From Pseudomonadota bacterium (GTDB lineage Bacteria; Pseudomonadota; Alphaproteobacteria; Sphingomonadales; Sphingomonadaceae): a stretch of 64,000 nt of DNA. Within the stretch, counting starts at the first letter, position 1; each line of letters opens with the position of its first letter. The notes beneath the pieces were generated by a model. That model was not told the DNA's origin. It saw only the letters and a list, made by a program, of their open reading frames with translations, and did no database searches. Shown here in pieces: positions 41,636 through 50,979 of this stretch. The position numbers were made by a program, and so were the translations under genes. Location: the NCBI GenBank assembly GCA_023391375.1, contig JAEWBB010000012.1, positions 1 to 64,000 of the forward strand, written 5' to 3'.

Positions 41636-42106
41636 TCACTGTGCCGGCCCCGGCGGCGGCATCGAGATATGTTCGGCCACCACCTGCCACTGGCCGTCGG
41701 CTTGCTTGCGGAAGGCTTGCATGAAGCGGACGTGGAGCACGTCGCGCCCCTGCCCGACATCGGCGGTGAAACTCGACAGCCCGGTCGCGACGAAGGAATC
41801 GGGACCCATCGGCGTGATGGTGAGGTCGCTGGTCAGGAAATCCGACGGGTGCATGGTCGCGAATTGCGCGGTCCATTGGGTTTGCAATTGCCGGTCGACG
41901 GTCGGCTGGAGGTGGCCGGCGTCGATCACCACCGCGCCCGGCGCATAATGCGCCATCATCTGCGCGCTGTCGCCGCTGGCGAACGATTTGTAGAGGCCGT
42001 CGACAGCCGCCTTCGCTTCATCTTGCGAAACGTCGCTCGCCTTGCCGCCGCCGCCATTGCAGGCCGCCAACGTCAGAAAGGCCGCGGCCACGATGAATTG
42101 ACGCAT
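41636..42106 (-). CDS. NTF2-like (SnoaL/DUF4440-type) lipoprotein
   Basis: A 156-residue predicted lipoprotein: hydrophobic signal sequence with lipobox LTLAAC (Cys at about 17), then a GGGG linker and an NTF2-like domain with the pattern DEAKAAVDGLYKSFASGD ... MAHYAPGAVVID and a C-terminal QWQVVAEHISMP strand. It would be anchored to the outer or inner membrane after lipidation by Lgt. AGGAGGAGG lies just upstream; the ATG chosen is one codon after a GTG. First gene of the operon with the GFA protein and hydrolase. Ligand unknown. Confidence 0.8.
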   Translation of the reverse strand: MRQFIVAAAFLTLAACNGGGGKASDVSQDEAKAAVDGLYKSFASGDSAQMMAHYAPGAVVIDAGHLQPTVDRQLQTQWTAQFATMHPSDFLTSDLTITPMGPDSFVATGLSSFTADVGQGRDVLHVRFMQAFRKQADGQWQVVAEHISMPPPGPAQ

Positions 42107-42162
42107 CACATCCTCCTCCTGTTGAACAGGATGCTAGGCGCAAGCGGACGAGGAAAAAAGCG

Positions 42163-43194
42163 TTACGCGGCCTTTTGCAGGTGCCGGCGGCCGAGCAACT
42201 CGGCGATCTGTACCGCATTGAGCGCCGCGCCCTTGCGCAGATTGTCGCTGACCACCCACATCGACAGGCCGTTGTCCACGGTCGAGTCCTCGCGGATGCG
42301 GCTGACGAAAGTCGCATAGTCGCCGACCGCCTCGACCGGCGTGACATAACCGCCGTCCTCGCGCTTATCGACCAGCATCACGCCCGGTGCCTCGCGCAGG
42401 ATGTTCTGCGCTTCCTCGGCGCTGATCTCGTTCTCGAACTCGATGTTCACGCTCTCCGAGTGGCCGACGAACACCGGCACGCGGACGCAGGTCGCCGTCA
42501 CCTTGATCTTCGGGTCGAGGATCTTCTTGGTCTCGACCACCATCTTCCATTCCTCCTTGGTCGACCCGTCCTCGAGGAAACTGTCGATGTGCGGAATGAC
42601 GTTGAAGGCGATCTGCTTGGTGAATTTCTTCGGCTCGTTGGAATCGCCGACGAAAATGTTGCGGCTCTGCTCGAACAGTTCGTCCATGCCTTCCTTGCCG
42701 GCGCCCGACACCGACTGGTAGGTCGACACGACCACCCGCTTGATCGTCGCCGCTTCGTGCAAGGGTGCTAGTGCGACAACCATCTGCGCCGTGGAGCAGT
42801 TGGGGTTGGCGATGATATTCTTGGCCCGATAGCCGTCGATCGCCTCCGGGTTCACTTCCGGCACGATCAACGGGACGTCCGGGTCCATGCGATAAAGCGA
42901 GCTGTTGTCGATCACCGTGCAGCCGGCCGCCGCGGCGCGCGGGACGTGCAGCTTCGACACTTCCGAACCGGCCGCGAACAGCGCCATGTCCCAGCCTACG
43001 AAGTCGAAATGTTCGAGGTTCTTGACCTTCAATTCCTGGCCGCTCTCGCCGAAATCGATGATGTCGCCGGTCGAGCGCGGGCTGGCCACAGCGGCCACTT
43101 CGACCAGCGGAAACTGGCGCTCGGCCAGGATGTTGAGGATTTCACGGCCGACATTGCCTGTCGCACCGACCACCGCGACCCGATAGCCCGACAT
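42163..43194 (-). CDS. asd: Aspartate-semialdehyde dehydrogenase
   Basis: Asd reduces aspartyl phosphate to aspartate semialdehyde, feeding lysine, diaminopimelate (cell wall), threonine and methionine synthesis. The 343-residue product has the NADP-binding GATGNVGRE at the N-terminus, the catalytic Cys133 in ANPNCSTAQ, QSVSGAGKEG, and DNLRKGAALNAVQIAE near the end. It follows the DPP-type peptidase on the same strand but is separated from it by a terminator, so it probably has its own promoter. Confidence 0.97.
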   Translation of the reverse strand: MSGYRVAVVGATGNVGREILNILAERQFPLVEVAAVASPRSTGDIIDFGESGQELKVKNLEHFDFVGWDMALFAAGSEVSKLHVPRAAAAGCTVIDNSSLYRMDPDVPLIVPEVNPEAIDGYRAKNIIANPNCSTAQMVVALAPLHEAATIKRVVVSTYQSVSGAGKEGMDELFEQSRNIFVGDSNEPKKFTKQIAFNVIPHIDSFLEDGSTKEEWKMVVETKKILDPKIKVTATCVRVPVFVGHSESVNIEFENEISAEEAQNILREAPGVMLVDKREDGGYVTPVEAVGDYATFVSRIREDSTVDNGLSMWVVSDNLRKGAALNAVQIAELLGRRHLQKAA

Positions 43195-43208
43195 TGCTCA
43201 CCTATTCG

Positions 43209-43247
43209 CCAAAAAGAAGACGGGCGCGAGGTGGTCCCCGCGCCCGT
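43209..43247 (-). terminator. Intrinsic terminator between peptidase and asd
   Basis: On the minus strand, ACGGGCGCG pairs perfectly with CGCGCCCGT around a 10-base loop and is followed by CTTCTTTTTGG. It lies after the peptidase stop and just before the asd start. Confidence 0.8.
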
Positions 43248-43271
43248 TAATGTCAACGTTGCGGCCCGCCC

Positions 43272-45500
43272 TTATTTCCCGGCCGGCGCGACACCGTGGC
43301 TTTTCAGGAAATTGAGGATGGTGAGGTATTGGTGGACCGAAATGTTGGTCCCCGAGATGCCGTGGCCGAGGCCCGGATAGACCATCGCCTCGAACGGCAC
43401 CTTGCCCTCCTGCAGCCGGGCCATCAGCTCGACCGAGTTCTGGAACAGCACGTTGTCGTCGCTCAGGCCGTGGATGACGAGCAGCGGGTCGGCGATCTTG
43501 GTCGCGTCGTGCAGCGCGTCGGCCTTGTCGTAGGCGGCCTTGTCGGTCCGCGGGTCACCCATGTACTTCTCGGTGTAGTGGGTGTCGTACAGGTCCCAGC
43601 GGGTCACCGGCGCACCGGCAATGCCCGCGGCAAAGGCGTGCGGCGCCGCTTCGAGCAGCTTCAGCGTCATGTAGCCGCCATAGCTGTGGCCGTGGACCGC
43701 GACCTTGGTCGGGTCGACGCCCGGCTGCTTCTTCAGCCACGCCAGCGCTGCCAGCTGGTCCTGCACCTCGACCCCGCCGAGCTTGTGATAGGCCGGCGTC
43801 TGGAACGCGGTACCGCGCCCTTCCTGGCCGCGATTGTTGGCCTGGAACACGATATAGCCCTGCTGGACCAGGTACTGGTCGAGCGCACCGACATAGCCGA
43901 AGCCGACGTCGCGCGACTGCGGGCCGCCATAGACCTTGAAGTAGACCGGCGCCTTCTGGCCCGGCTTCAGCTTCGGCATCAGGATCCGGTAGTCGAGGTC
44001 GGTCTTGCCGTCGGCGGCCTTTAGCTTGCCGTACACCGGCTTGACGAAGTTGCCGATGTAGGGCGCCAGCGGGTGGTCGCCCGCTACCTTGTTCTCTTCG
44101 ATCCACGCCAGCCGCTTGCCGTTGGTATCGCCGATCCACACCTGGCCCGGCTGGTTCGGGGCGTTGGTGTTCATCAGCGCCAGCGTGCCGCTCTTGTTGA
44201 AATAGCCGCCGTTGGCAGTGCCATTGGGCGTCAACTGCACCGGCTGCGCACCAGGCGTGCGGTAATCGAGCGAGTAGACCTGTGAATCGATCGTCCCGGT
44301 CTTGTTGGCGCTGAAGAAGACCTTGCCCAGCTGCTCGTTCGACCCGACGATCCCGCCGACCACCCACGGACCACTGGTCAGCGGCGTCAGCTTGCCGTTG
44401 GCGAAGCGATAGATGTGGTTGTAGCCCGACCGCTCCGAGGTCAGCAGGAAGCTGCCGTCGGTCATCGGCTCGAAATCGTCGCTGAGGTTGATCCAGTTCT
44501 TGGCCTCGTCCTTGAGCAACAGCGACGACTTGCCGGTCTTGGCGTCGACCTTGAGGTAATCCAGCGTGTGCTGGTCGCGGCTCAGGCGCTGGACGACGAC
44601 GGCGCTGCCGTCCTTCAGCCAGTTGACGCGCGCCAGGTAGTAATCCGGGTTGGTGCCGAGGTCGGCCTTGACCGCCCCGCTGCCGTCCGGGTTCATCAGG
44701 TAGAGGTCGACCTTCGCATTGTCGGTGCCGGCGCGCGGGTAGCGCTGTTCGACCATGGTCGTCTTGTCGGCGCCGATCGCCGCGCGGGTGGTGATCTCCA
44801 CCCCGCTCTCGTCGACGCGGGCGACCGCCAGGCGGCTGTCGTCCGGCGACCACCAGTGACCCTTGGTCCGGCCCAGTTCTTCCTGCGCGATGAACTCGGC
44901 GAGACCCCAGCTGACCGTGTCCGACCCGCCCTTGGTGATGGTCGCGGTCTTGTTCGTCGTCAGGTCGAGGACGTTGAGGTTGTTGCCCGACACGTAGGAG
45001 ACGTAGCGCCCCTTCTGGCTGACCGTCGCGTCGAGTTCGCTTTCCTTCGAGTTGGTCAGGCGCTTCACATTGCCCTGGAGGTCGGCAAGGAAGATGTCGC
45101 CGTCGAGCGGCACGAGCAGCGACTTGCCGTCGTTCGACCAGCTGTAGCGGACGATGCCCTTGAGGCTGGCGATGCGGGCGCGCTCGCGCTGCATGCGCTC
45201 GGCCTCGCTCAACGTCGCACCGGTCGCGAACTTCTTCGAATCGACCAGCATCCATTCGCGGCCCGTCGCCGGGTCGATCGCCCACAGGTCGAACCGCTCC
45301 AGGTCGTCGGGACGGTTTTTGAGCAGCGTCACCAGCTTGCCGTCGGGCGACAGCTGGACAGAGCGCGGCACCGGGCCGTTGAGCGAGGGGCTGGCGAAGA
45401 CGCGTTCCAGCGTCAGCGGCTTGGCGGGCGCGGCCTGCGCGAGGGCGGCGGCGGGGCTCATGAGGGCCGCAAGGCCTGCAAGAAGGAGGGCATGGCGCAA
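43272..45500 (-). CDS. Dipeptidyl-peptidase IV-type S9 serine peptidase
   Basis: A 742-residue secreted or periplasmic peptidase removing N-terminal dipeptides after proline. Residues 1-22 are a signal peptide ending ALAQA. A beta-propeller region follows, with the DPP-IV double-Glu motif in FIAQEELGR. The catalytic triad is Ser606 (GHSYGGY), Asp681 (GLSDDN) and His713 (GLGHGI). Most DPP-IV proteins have Trp where this has His (GWSYGG). The start is TTG with AAAGG upstream; the next ATG would remove part of the signal peptide. rplS lies upstream, but a bidirectional terminator separates them. Confidence 0.92.
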   Translation of the reverse strand: MRHALLLAGLAALMSPAAALAQAAPAKPLTLERVFASPSLNGPVPRSVQLSPDGKLVTLLKNRPDDLERFDLWAIDPATGREWMLVDSKKFATGATLSEAERMQRERARIASLKGIVRYSWSNDGKSLLVPLDGDIFLADLQGNVKRLTNSKESELDATVSQKGRYVSYVSGNNLNVLDLTTNKTATITKGGSDTVSWGLAEFIAQEELGRTKGHWWSPDDSRLAVARVDESGVEITTRAAIGADKTTMVEQRYPRAGTDNAKVDLYLMNPDGSGAVKADLGTNPDYYLARVNWLKDGSAVVVQRLSRDQHTLDYLKVDAKTGKSSLLLKDEAKNWINLSDDFEPMTDGSFLLTSERSGYNHIYRFANGKLTPLTSGPWVVGGIVGSNEQLGKVFFSANKTGTIDSQVYSLDYRTPGAQPVQLTPNGTANGGYFNKSGTLALMNTNAPNQPGQVWIGDTNGKRLAWIEENKVAGDHPLAPYIGNFVKPVYGKLKAADGKTDLDYRILMPKLKPGQKAPVYFKVYGGPQSRDVGFGYVGALDQYLVQQGYIVFQANNRGQEGRGTAFQTPAYHKLGGVEVQDQLAALAWLKKQPGVDPTKVAVHGHSYGGYMTLKLLEAAPHAFAAGIAGAPVTRWDLYDTHYTEKYMGDPRTDKAAYDKADALHDATKIADPLLVIHGLSDDNVLFQNSVELMARLQEGKVPFEAMVYPGLGHGISGTNISVHQYLTILNFLKSHGVAPAGK

Positions 45501-45524
45501 CAGACTGTACCTTTCGGCAGGGCA

Positions 45525-45568
45525 AGAAAAAGGGCGCCCGGAAGTGGATCTTCCGGACGCCCGTTTTT
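45525..45568. terminator. Bidirectional intrinsic terminator after rplS
   Basis: A 13-bp stem (GGGCGCCCGGAAG and CTTCCGGACGCCC, one mismatch) with a 5-base loop, flanked by GTTTTTC on the + strand and by TTTTTCTT on the - strand. It ends the alaS-rplS transcript before the peptidase gene. Confidence 0.85.
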
Positions 45569-45611
45569 CTGCAACGTTCGGACCGGCTTGGCCAGTCCGT
45601 TCGTCGAAAGC

Positions 45612-46010
45612 TTACTCGCCCTTGGCTTCCGCCTTGGCTTCCTCGCGGCGCGGGTCGCGGCGCTCGGCGATACGCGCCGACTTACCACGACGGCCACGCA
45701 GGTAGTACAGCTTGGCGCGGCGAACGGCGCCCTTGCGGACGACCTCGATCGAATCGACGTTCGGCGAATAGAGCGGGAAAACACGTTCCACGCCTTCGCC
45801 GAAGCTGATCTTGCGGACGGTGAAGTTGCTGCTGACACCCTTGTTGGCGCGGGCGATGCACACGCCCTCGTACATCTGGACGCGGCTGCGCTCGCCTTCG
45901 ACGACCTTCACGCCAACGCGCAGGGTGTCGCCGGGGCGGAATTCCGGAATCTTCTTGTCCGCGGTCAGGGCCTCGATCTGCTCGGCCTCGAGCGTCTGGA
46001 TCAGGTTCAT
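45612..46010 (-). CDS. rplS: Ribosomal protein bL19
   Basis: The 132-residue product is large-subunit protein L19, at the subunit interface. Blocks seen: [59 protein letters not shown] (in two parts), and the basic [16 protein letters not shown]. The C-terminus has an acidic/Ala-rich tail ([11 protein letters not shown]). The ATG follows GAGAAGAG. It lies after trmD, the usual partner, with 14 bases between the stop and start, and ends at a strong terminator. Confidence 0.96.
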   Translation of the reverse strand: MNLIQTLEAEQIEALTADKKIPEFRPGDTLRVGVKVVEGERSRVQMYEGVCIARANKGVSSNFTVRKISFGEGVERVFPLYSPNVDSIEVVRKGAVRRAKLYYLRGRRGKSARIAERRDPRREEAKAEAKGE

Positions 46011-46024
46011 TACTCTTCTCGTTC

Positions 46025-46747
46025 CTAATCTTCGTGCCGCGCACCAGAGGGCGACGACTTGCCAGCGCGCCCTTCGCGCTGGAGCAGGTCCGGCCGCCTT
46101 AGCCGTGTATCCTCGACTGCCTTGGCATGGCGCCAGGCGGCAATCTTGGCATGATCCCCCGATCGCAGCACTTCGGGGATCGTGCGCCCTTCCCACTCTT
46201 GAGGTCGGGTGTAATGCGGATATTCGAGGAGGCCGCTTTCGAAGCTTTCCTCGGTCCCGCTGTCGGGGGCGCCCATTACGCCGGGGAGCAGGCGAATGCA
46301 AGCGTCGAGCAGGACCATCGCGCCCAGCTCGCCGCCCGAGAGGACATAGTCGCCGATCGACACCGGTTCGACCGGACGCGCGTCGAAGATCCGCTCGTCG
46401 AACCCCTCGAAGCGGCCGCACAGGATGATCGCTCCTTCCCCCGTCGCGAGATCGCGCACCTTAGCTTGGGTCAACGGTGCCCCGCGCGGGCTCATCGCCA
46501 GCATCGGGCGGCCATCCGCGACCGCATCCAGCGCCGCGGCCAGCACGTCGCAGCGCAACACCATCCCCGCCCCACCACCGGCCGGCGTGTCGTCGACTGT
46601 CTTGTGCTTGTCGATCGCATGGTCGCGAATGTTGCGCGCCTCAAGGCTCCACGTGCCTTCGTTGAGGGCCCGACCAGCCAGCGAGGTGCCGAGCGGCCCG
46701 GGGAACATGTCCGGGTAGAGGGTGAGAACGGTCGCGCGGAAGGTCAT
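46025..46747 (-). CDS. trmD: tRNA (guanine-N1)-methyltransferase TrmD
   Basis: TrmD makes m1G37 in tRNAs, preventing frameshifting. The 240-residue SPOUT methyltransferase has the trefoil-knot AdoMet site [12 protein letters not shown] and [20 protein letters not shown], and the conserved [21 protein letters not shown]. Its start overlaps the GFA gene stop (ATGA). In most bacteria rpsP and rimM precede trmD; here a GFA-family gene and alaS do, which is unusual. rplS follows as expected. Confidence 0.96.
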   Translation of the reverse strand: MTFRATVLTLYPDMFPGPLGTSLAGRALNEGTWSLEARNIRDHAIDKHKTVDDTPAGGGAGMVLRCDVLAAALDAVADGRPMLAMSPRGAPLTQAKVRDLATGEGAIILCGRFEGFDERIFDARPVEPVSIGDYVLSGGELGAMVLLDACIRLLPGVMGAPDSGTEESFESGLLEYPHYTRPQEWEGRTIPEVLRSGDHAKIAAWRHAKAVEDTRLRRPDLLQREGRAGKSSPSGARHED

Positions 46748-47187
46748 GCGTTGGGCTGGTAGCGGATCCAGCCGGCGATGGGGTCATATTCTTCCGTCGA
46801 GGCATCGCTCGGGTGGATGCGGCCTTCGTTGACGACGACTTCCGGGAAGTCGAACGGCGACAGGCCGTCGAGGCAGGCGACGTTGACGCCATACTCGTCC
46901 GGGTTCCCGCGACGTTTGTGGTGGGTGTAGATGCCGCAATTCGTGCAGAAGTGGTGCTCAGCAACCTTGGTGTTGAATTGGTAGGTCGAGAGATGCTCCG
47001 CGCCCTCGGTGACCGTCAGGCCGCCGTCGACCAGCGCCGTCACCACCACCGCGCCGCGCATCCGGCACAGCGAGCAATTGCACCGCCGGGCAGAGGCGAG
47101 GCCGTAGGGCAGCGTCGCGGTGAACTTCACCGTCCCGCAATGGCAGGCGCCGTCGAGCGTCACGCTTTCCGACGACGCCGCGTCCAT
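46744..47187 (-). CDS. GFA-family zinc protein between alaS and trmD
   Basis: A 147-residue GFA-family protein distinct from the other in this window. The zinc Cys residues are in [21 protein letters not shown] and [11 protein letters not shown]. Substrate unknown. It starts at an ATG sharing one base with the alaS stop (a GTG one codon upstream is alternative) and ends inside the trmD start (ATGA), so it is tightly coupled to both tRNA-related genes. There is no evident link of the fold to tRNA. Confidence 0.8.
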   Translation of the reverse strand: MDAASSESVTLDGACHCGTVKFTATLPYGLASARRCNCSLCRMRGAVVVTALVDGGLTVTEGAEHLSTYQFNTKVAEHHFCTNCGIYTHHKRRGNPDEYGVNVACLDGLSPFDFPEVVVNEGRIHPSDASTEEYDPIAGWIRYQPNA

Positions 47188-49844
47188 CACGCCGTGACCT
47201 TGGCCAGTGCTTCCTTGACCGCCTGCAGCGCGGCGTCGGCCTTGTCGCCGTCGGGACCGCCGCCCTGGGCCATGTCGGGACGGCCGCCGCCGCCCTGCCC
47301 GCCCAAGGCCGCGACCGCCGCCTTGACGAGGTCGACCGCGCTCAGTTCGCCCGCCTTGTCGGCGGTGACGCCGACCGCGACCGAGGCGCGGCCTTCGTTG
47401 ACCGCGACCAGCGCGGCAACGCCCGAGCCGACGTCACCCTTCATCTGGTCGACGGTCGAGCGCAGCTCCTTGGGATCGAGCCCCTCGACCACGCGGCCGA
47501 GGAAAGCGACACCGGCAACCTGCTCAGGACCCGCCGCATCGGCCTTGCTCCCGCCACCCATCGCGAGCGCCTTCCTTGCGTCGGCCAGCTCGCGCTCCAG
47601 CTTGCGGTTGGCTTCGGCCAGCGAGGCGATGCGCGCCGGGACCTCGTCGGGAGACGCCTTGAGGCTGGCGGCCGCTTCCTTGAGCCGCGCATCGCGTCCG
47701 TTGAGCCAGGCCAGCGCGCCCTCGCCGGTCAACGCCTCGATGCGGCGCACGCCCGAGGAGACGGCGGATTCCGAGATTATCTTGAACAACGCGATATCGC
47801 CGGTGGCGCGGACGTGGGTGCCGCCGCACAGCTCGACCGAATAGCGCTTGGCATCGCCCTCGCGGCCCATGCTGAGCACGCGAACCTCATCGCCATATTT
47901 CTCGCCGAACAATGCCAGTGCGCCCGCGTTCACCGCGTCGTCTGGCGTCATCAGGCGGGTCGCGACCGGCTCGTTGGCGCGGATTTCGGCGTTCACCTCG
48001 GCCTCGACGCGCGCGATCTCGTCCGGCGACAGCGCCTTGGGGTGCGAGAAGTCGAAGCGCAGCCGGTCGGGCGCCACCAAGCTGCCTTTCTGCGTGACAT
48101 GGCCGCCCAGCACATCGCGCAGCGCGGCGTGGAGCAAATGGGTCGCGCTATGGTTGGCGCGGGTCGCGTCGCGGCGGGCGACGTCGACGGACTGCACCAG
48201 CGTCTCGCCGACCGACACCTGGCCCTTGGCGACGCGGGTCGTCAGCGCATGAAGCTTGCCGAGCGGCTTCGATGTGTCCTCGACAACGCCCTCGAACCCC
48301 TTGAGCGAAGTCAGGTTTCCGGCATCGCCGACCTGCCCGCCGCTTTCGCCGTAAAACGGCGTCTGGTTGAGCACGATGGTGACAGTCTCGCCCTCGGTCG
48401 CGCTCTCGAAGCGCGCCCCGTCCTTGACGATCGCCTGCACCACGCCCTCGCCCTCGGTGCCCGAGTAGCCGGTGAATTCGGTCGCCCCGACCTCTTCGGC
48501 AAGGTCGAACCACAGTTCGTCCGACGCTTTCTCGCCCGAACCCTTCCACGCCGCGCGGGCGCGGGCCTTCTGCTCGGCCATCGCCGCGTCGAAGCCCTCG
48601 CGGTCGACCGCGATGCCCTTGGGCCGCAGCGCGTCCTCGGTCAGGTCGTAGGGGAAGCCGAACGTGTCGTAGAGCTTGAACGCGGTCTCGCCCGACAGCG
48701 TCCCGCCCTCGCCCATGTCGCCGGTCGCCTCATCGAGCAGCTTCAGCCCGTTGGCCAGCGTCTGGCGGAAGCGAGTTTCCTCCTGCAGCAGCGTCGCCTC
48801 GATCAGCGGCTGGGCGCGGACCAATTCGGGGAAGGCCTGGCCCATTTCCGTCACCAGCTGCGGTACCAGACGGTGCATCAGCGGGTCCTTGGCGCCAAGC
48901 AGGTGCGCATGGCGCATGGCGCGGCGCATGATGCGGCGCAGGACATAGCCGCGGCCTTCATTGGCCGGCAGCACACCGTCGGCGACAAGGAAGCCCGAGG
49001 TGCGGATATGGTCGGCGATCACACGGTGCGACGCTTGCTGGTCGCCTTCCGCCTTGGTGTGGGTCAGCTCTTCCGATGCGTGGATCAGCGCCTTGAACGT
49101 GTCCGTGTCGTAATTGTCGGGCACGCCCTGCATCACGGCCGCGATGCGCTCGAGCCCCATGCCGGTGTCGATCGACTTCTTGGGCAGTTCGGCGACGATC
49201 TCGTCGTTCGCCTGCTCATACTGCATGAAGACGAGGTTCCAAATCTCGACGAAGCGGTCGCCGTCCTCGTCCGGGCTGCCCGGCGGGCCGCCATAGATAT
49301 GGTCGCCATGGTCGTAGAAGATTTCCGAGCACGGCCCGCACGGCCCGTCCGAGCCCATCGCCCAGAAATTGTCCTTGGTGGGAATGCGGATGATGCGCGC
49401 TTCCGGCAGGCCGCTGATCTTCTTCCACAGCTCGAACGCTTCGTCGTCGGTGTGGTACACGGTGGCGGTCAGTCGGTCCGGTGACAGGCCCCACTCCTTG
49501 GTCAGCAGCGTCCACGCATGGGTGATCGCCTGCTCCTTGAAATAGTCCCCGAACGAGAAGTTGCCGAGCATTTCGAAAAAGGTGTGGTGGCGCGCGGTGT
49601 AGCCGACATTGTCGAGGTCGTTGTGCTTGCCGCCGGCGCGGACGCACTTCTGGCTCGACGTCGCGGTCGAATAGGGCCGGCTTTCAAGGCCCGTGAAGAC
49701 GTTCTTGAACGGCACCATGCCCGCATTGACGAACATCAGCGTCGGGTCGTTGTGCGGAACGAGCGGCGCCGATTGGATGCGCGCGTGGCCCTGCCCTTCG
49801 AAATAGTCGAGGAAACCGCGGCGGATATCGTTGGTCGAAATCAT
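47187..49844 (-). CDS. alaS: Alanyl-tRNA synthetase
   Basis: AlaRS charges tRNA-Ala and edits Ser/Gly errors. The 885-residue product has the class II catalytic motifs ([37 protein letters not shown]), the editing-site HxxxH in [13 protein letters not shown], the CGGTH zinc motif and a C-terminal coiled-coil/C-Ala domain with the [12 protein letters not shown] block. The ATG giving [10 protein letters not shown] matches the family start; the frame is open 21 codons upstream. It heads the alaS-GFA-trmD-rplS operon and is divergent from the TbpB-like lipoprotein. Confidence 0.97.
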   Translation of the reverse strand: MISTNDIRRGFLDYFEGQGHARIQSAPLVPHNDPTLMFVNAGMVPFKNVFTGLESRPYSTATSSQKCVRAGGKHNDLDNVGYTARHHTFFEMLGNFSFGDYFKEQAITHAWTLLTKEWGLSPDRLTATVYHTDDEAFELWKKISGLPEARIIRIPTKDNFWAMGSDGPCGPCSEIFYDHGDHIYGGPPGSPDEDGDRFVEIWNLVFMQYEQANDEIVAELPKKSIDTGMGLERIAAVMQGVPDNYDTDTFKALIHASEELTHTKAEGDQQASHRVIADHIRTSGFLVADGVLPANEGRGYVLRRIMRRAMRHAHLLGAKDPLMHRLVPQLVTEMGQAFPELVRAQPLIEATLLQEETRFRQTLANGLKLLDEATGDMGEGGTLSGETAFKLYDTFGFPYDLTEDALRPKGIAVDREGFDAAMAEQKARARAAWKGSGEKASDELWFDLAEEVGATEFTGYSGTEGEGVVQAIVKDGARFESATEGETVTIVLNQTPFYGESGGQVGDAGNLTSLKGFEGVVEDTSKPLGKLHALTTRVAKGQVSVGETLVQSVDVARRDATRANHSATHLLHAALRDVLGGHVTQKGSLVAPDRLRFDFSHPKALSPDEIARVEAEVNAEIRANEPVATRLMTPDDAVNAGALALFGEKYGDEVRVLSMGREGDAKRYSVELCGGTHVRATGDIALFKIISESAVSSGVRRIEALTGEGALAWLNGRDARLKEAAASLKASPDEVPARIASLAEANRKLERELADARKALAMGGGSKADAAGPEQVAGVAFLGRVVEGLDPKELRSTVDQMKGDVGSGVAALVAVNEGRASVAVGVTADKAGELSAVDLVKAAVAALGGQGGGGRPDMAQGGGPDGDKADAALQAVKEALAKVTA

Positions 49845-49980
49845 GATCGTGCAGATATGCGCCTTGCTGCAATGCGGCAAGCTTCCAGCCGTGCATCGGC
49901 AAATCATCGGCAGATGATCATGGCCTCAGCGCCGCGTTCGGTGCCTGCTCGACTTGTTCTACGCGGAAGAGGAGCACGCC

Positions 49981-50925
49981 ATGAAACCGATGCGCATCAT
50001 CACCGCCCTGCCCCTGCTTTTCACACTGGTTGCCTGTGGGGGAAGCGGCGGCGGCGGCGGCGGGACCTTCGTGAGCTCGACGCCCACGCCGGTCCCGAAC
50101 CCGACGCCCACTCCGACTCCGACGCCGACGCCGACACCGCCGCCGGTCGTGGAAGCCGTCAGCATCGTACCGGCCACGACGAATACCGCCCTCGCGGTCT
50201 CGGCGCCGAGCCTAAACCCGGCTTTGTCCATGCGCTACGACGCGGGAACGGGCACATACCTCGTCAGCGTCAACGGCGTGATCGACAGCGCCGTTGAGGA
50301 CGTAGGCGATTCACCGATCAATCCCGCAACCGGCCTCCAGTACCTGCGCGCGAGCGGAACGAACCTGTATGACAAATTGGGAGCGCCCGGTGCTTCAGAC
50401 CCGACGTATCAGTACCGATATTCATCGCTGGTCTCGGCATGGGACTGGAATGGGGACGCATACTCGAAGGATGCGTACGCTGTTGGTATCGCGACACCGG
50501 ATGCGTCCGTTCCCACCACGGGATCGGCCAGCTTCAGCGGGGTTGTCCGCGGATCTTCGACCGTGTCGACGGGTGACGAGGCTTGGTGTCCGGTCGGGGG
50601 CATTGTGTCCGGGACAGTTGACATGCAGGTCGACTTCGGCGCGGGCACTCTCAACGGCCAACTTGCCAGTTCCGTGTTGGGTATCGAGGAACATGCCCTG
50701 CCGCCGCTAACGTTCGCCGGAGCGCTGACGTCCGACGCTAACGCCTATTCGGGTAGTTTCTCGACCGCGCTGGCGGGCACGAACTCCCTGTCCGGCCAGT
50801 TTACGGGCGCAGGTGCGGAAGAAACGATCGGCAGCTTCATCTTCCCCTTCTCGGTCCCGGCGGGCTTCAACCAGGCCGAGGGAAGTGTCGCCAGCGCGTT
50901 CGGGAGTTACATCGCGAAGCGCTGA
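49981..50925 (+). CDS. TbpB-like surface lipoprotein
   Basis: A 314-residue lipoprotein: signal sequence with lipobox FTLVAC (Cys19), a GGSGGGGGG stretch, then a Pro-Thr repeat linker (residues about 35-53) and a beta-rich domain. FSGVVRGSS, VDFGAGTLNGQL and the C-terminal GQFTGAGAEETIGSF match the barrel repeats of transferrin-binding-protein-B-like lipoproteins, which are exported to the cell surface by Slam proteins in some bacteria. No Slam gene or TonB receptor is nearby, so a metal-acquisition role is speculative. GAGGAG precedes the ATG. A strong bidirectional terminator follows. Confidence 0.8.
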   Translation: MKPMRIITALPLLFTLVACGGSGGGGGGTFVSSTPTPVPNPTPTPTPTPTPTPPPVVEAVSIVPATTNTALAVSAPSLNPALSMRYDAGTGTYLVSVNGVIDSAVEDVGDSPINPATGLQYLRASGTNLYDKLGAPGASDPTYQYRYSSLVSAWDWNGDAYSKDAYAVGIATPDASVPTTGSASFSGVVRGSSTVSTGDEAWCPVGGIVSGTVDMQVDFGAGTLNGQLASSVLGIEEHALPPLTFAGALTSDANAYSGSFSTALAGTNSLSGQFTGAGAEETIGSFIFPFSVPAGFNQAEGSVASAFGSYIAKR

Positions 50926-50930
50926 TCACG

Positions 50931-50961
50931 AAAAAGGGCGGCCACCGGAGTGACCGCCCTT
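50931..50961. terminator. Bidirectional intrinsic terminator
   Basis: An 8-bp stem (AAGGGCGG and CCGCCCTT), extendable inward by CA/TG, sits between two convergent genes. The minus strand shows a TTTTTC run after the hairpin, so it is strongest for the repeat-protein transcript. Confidence 0.8.
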
Positions 50962-50979
50962 CCCGTCGCGTGATGGCGC

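Noticed and set aside
50090..50150. Short tandem repeat array (ACGCCGACG-like) as CRISPR or minisatellite
   Set aside because: It encodes the Pro-Thr linker of the lipoprotein; there are no spacers or separate repeat units.
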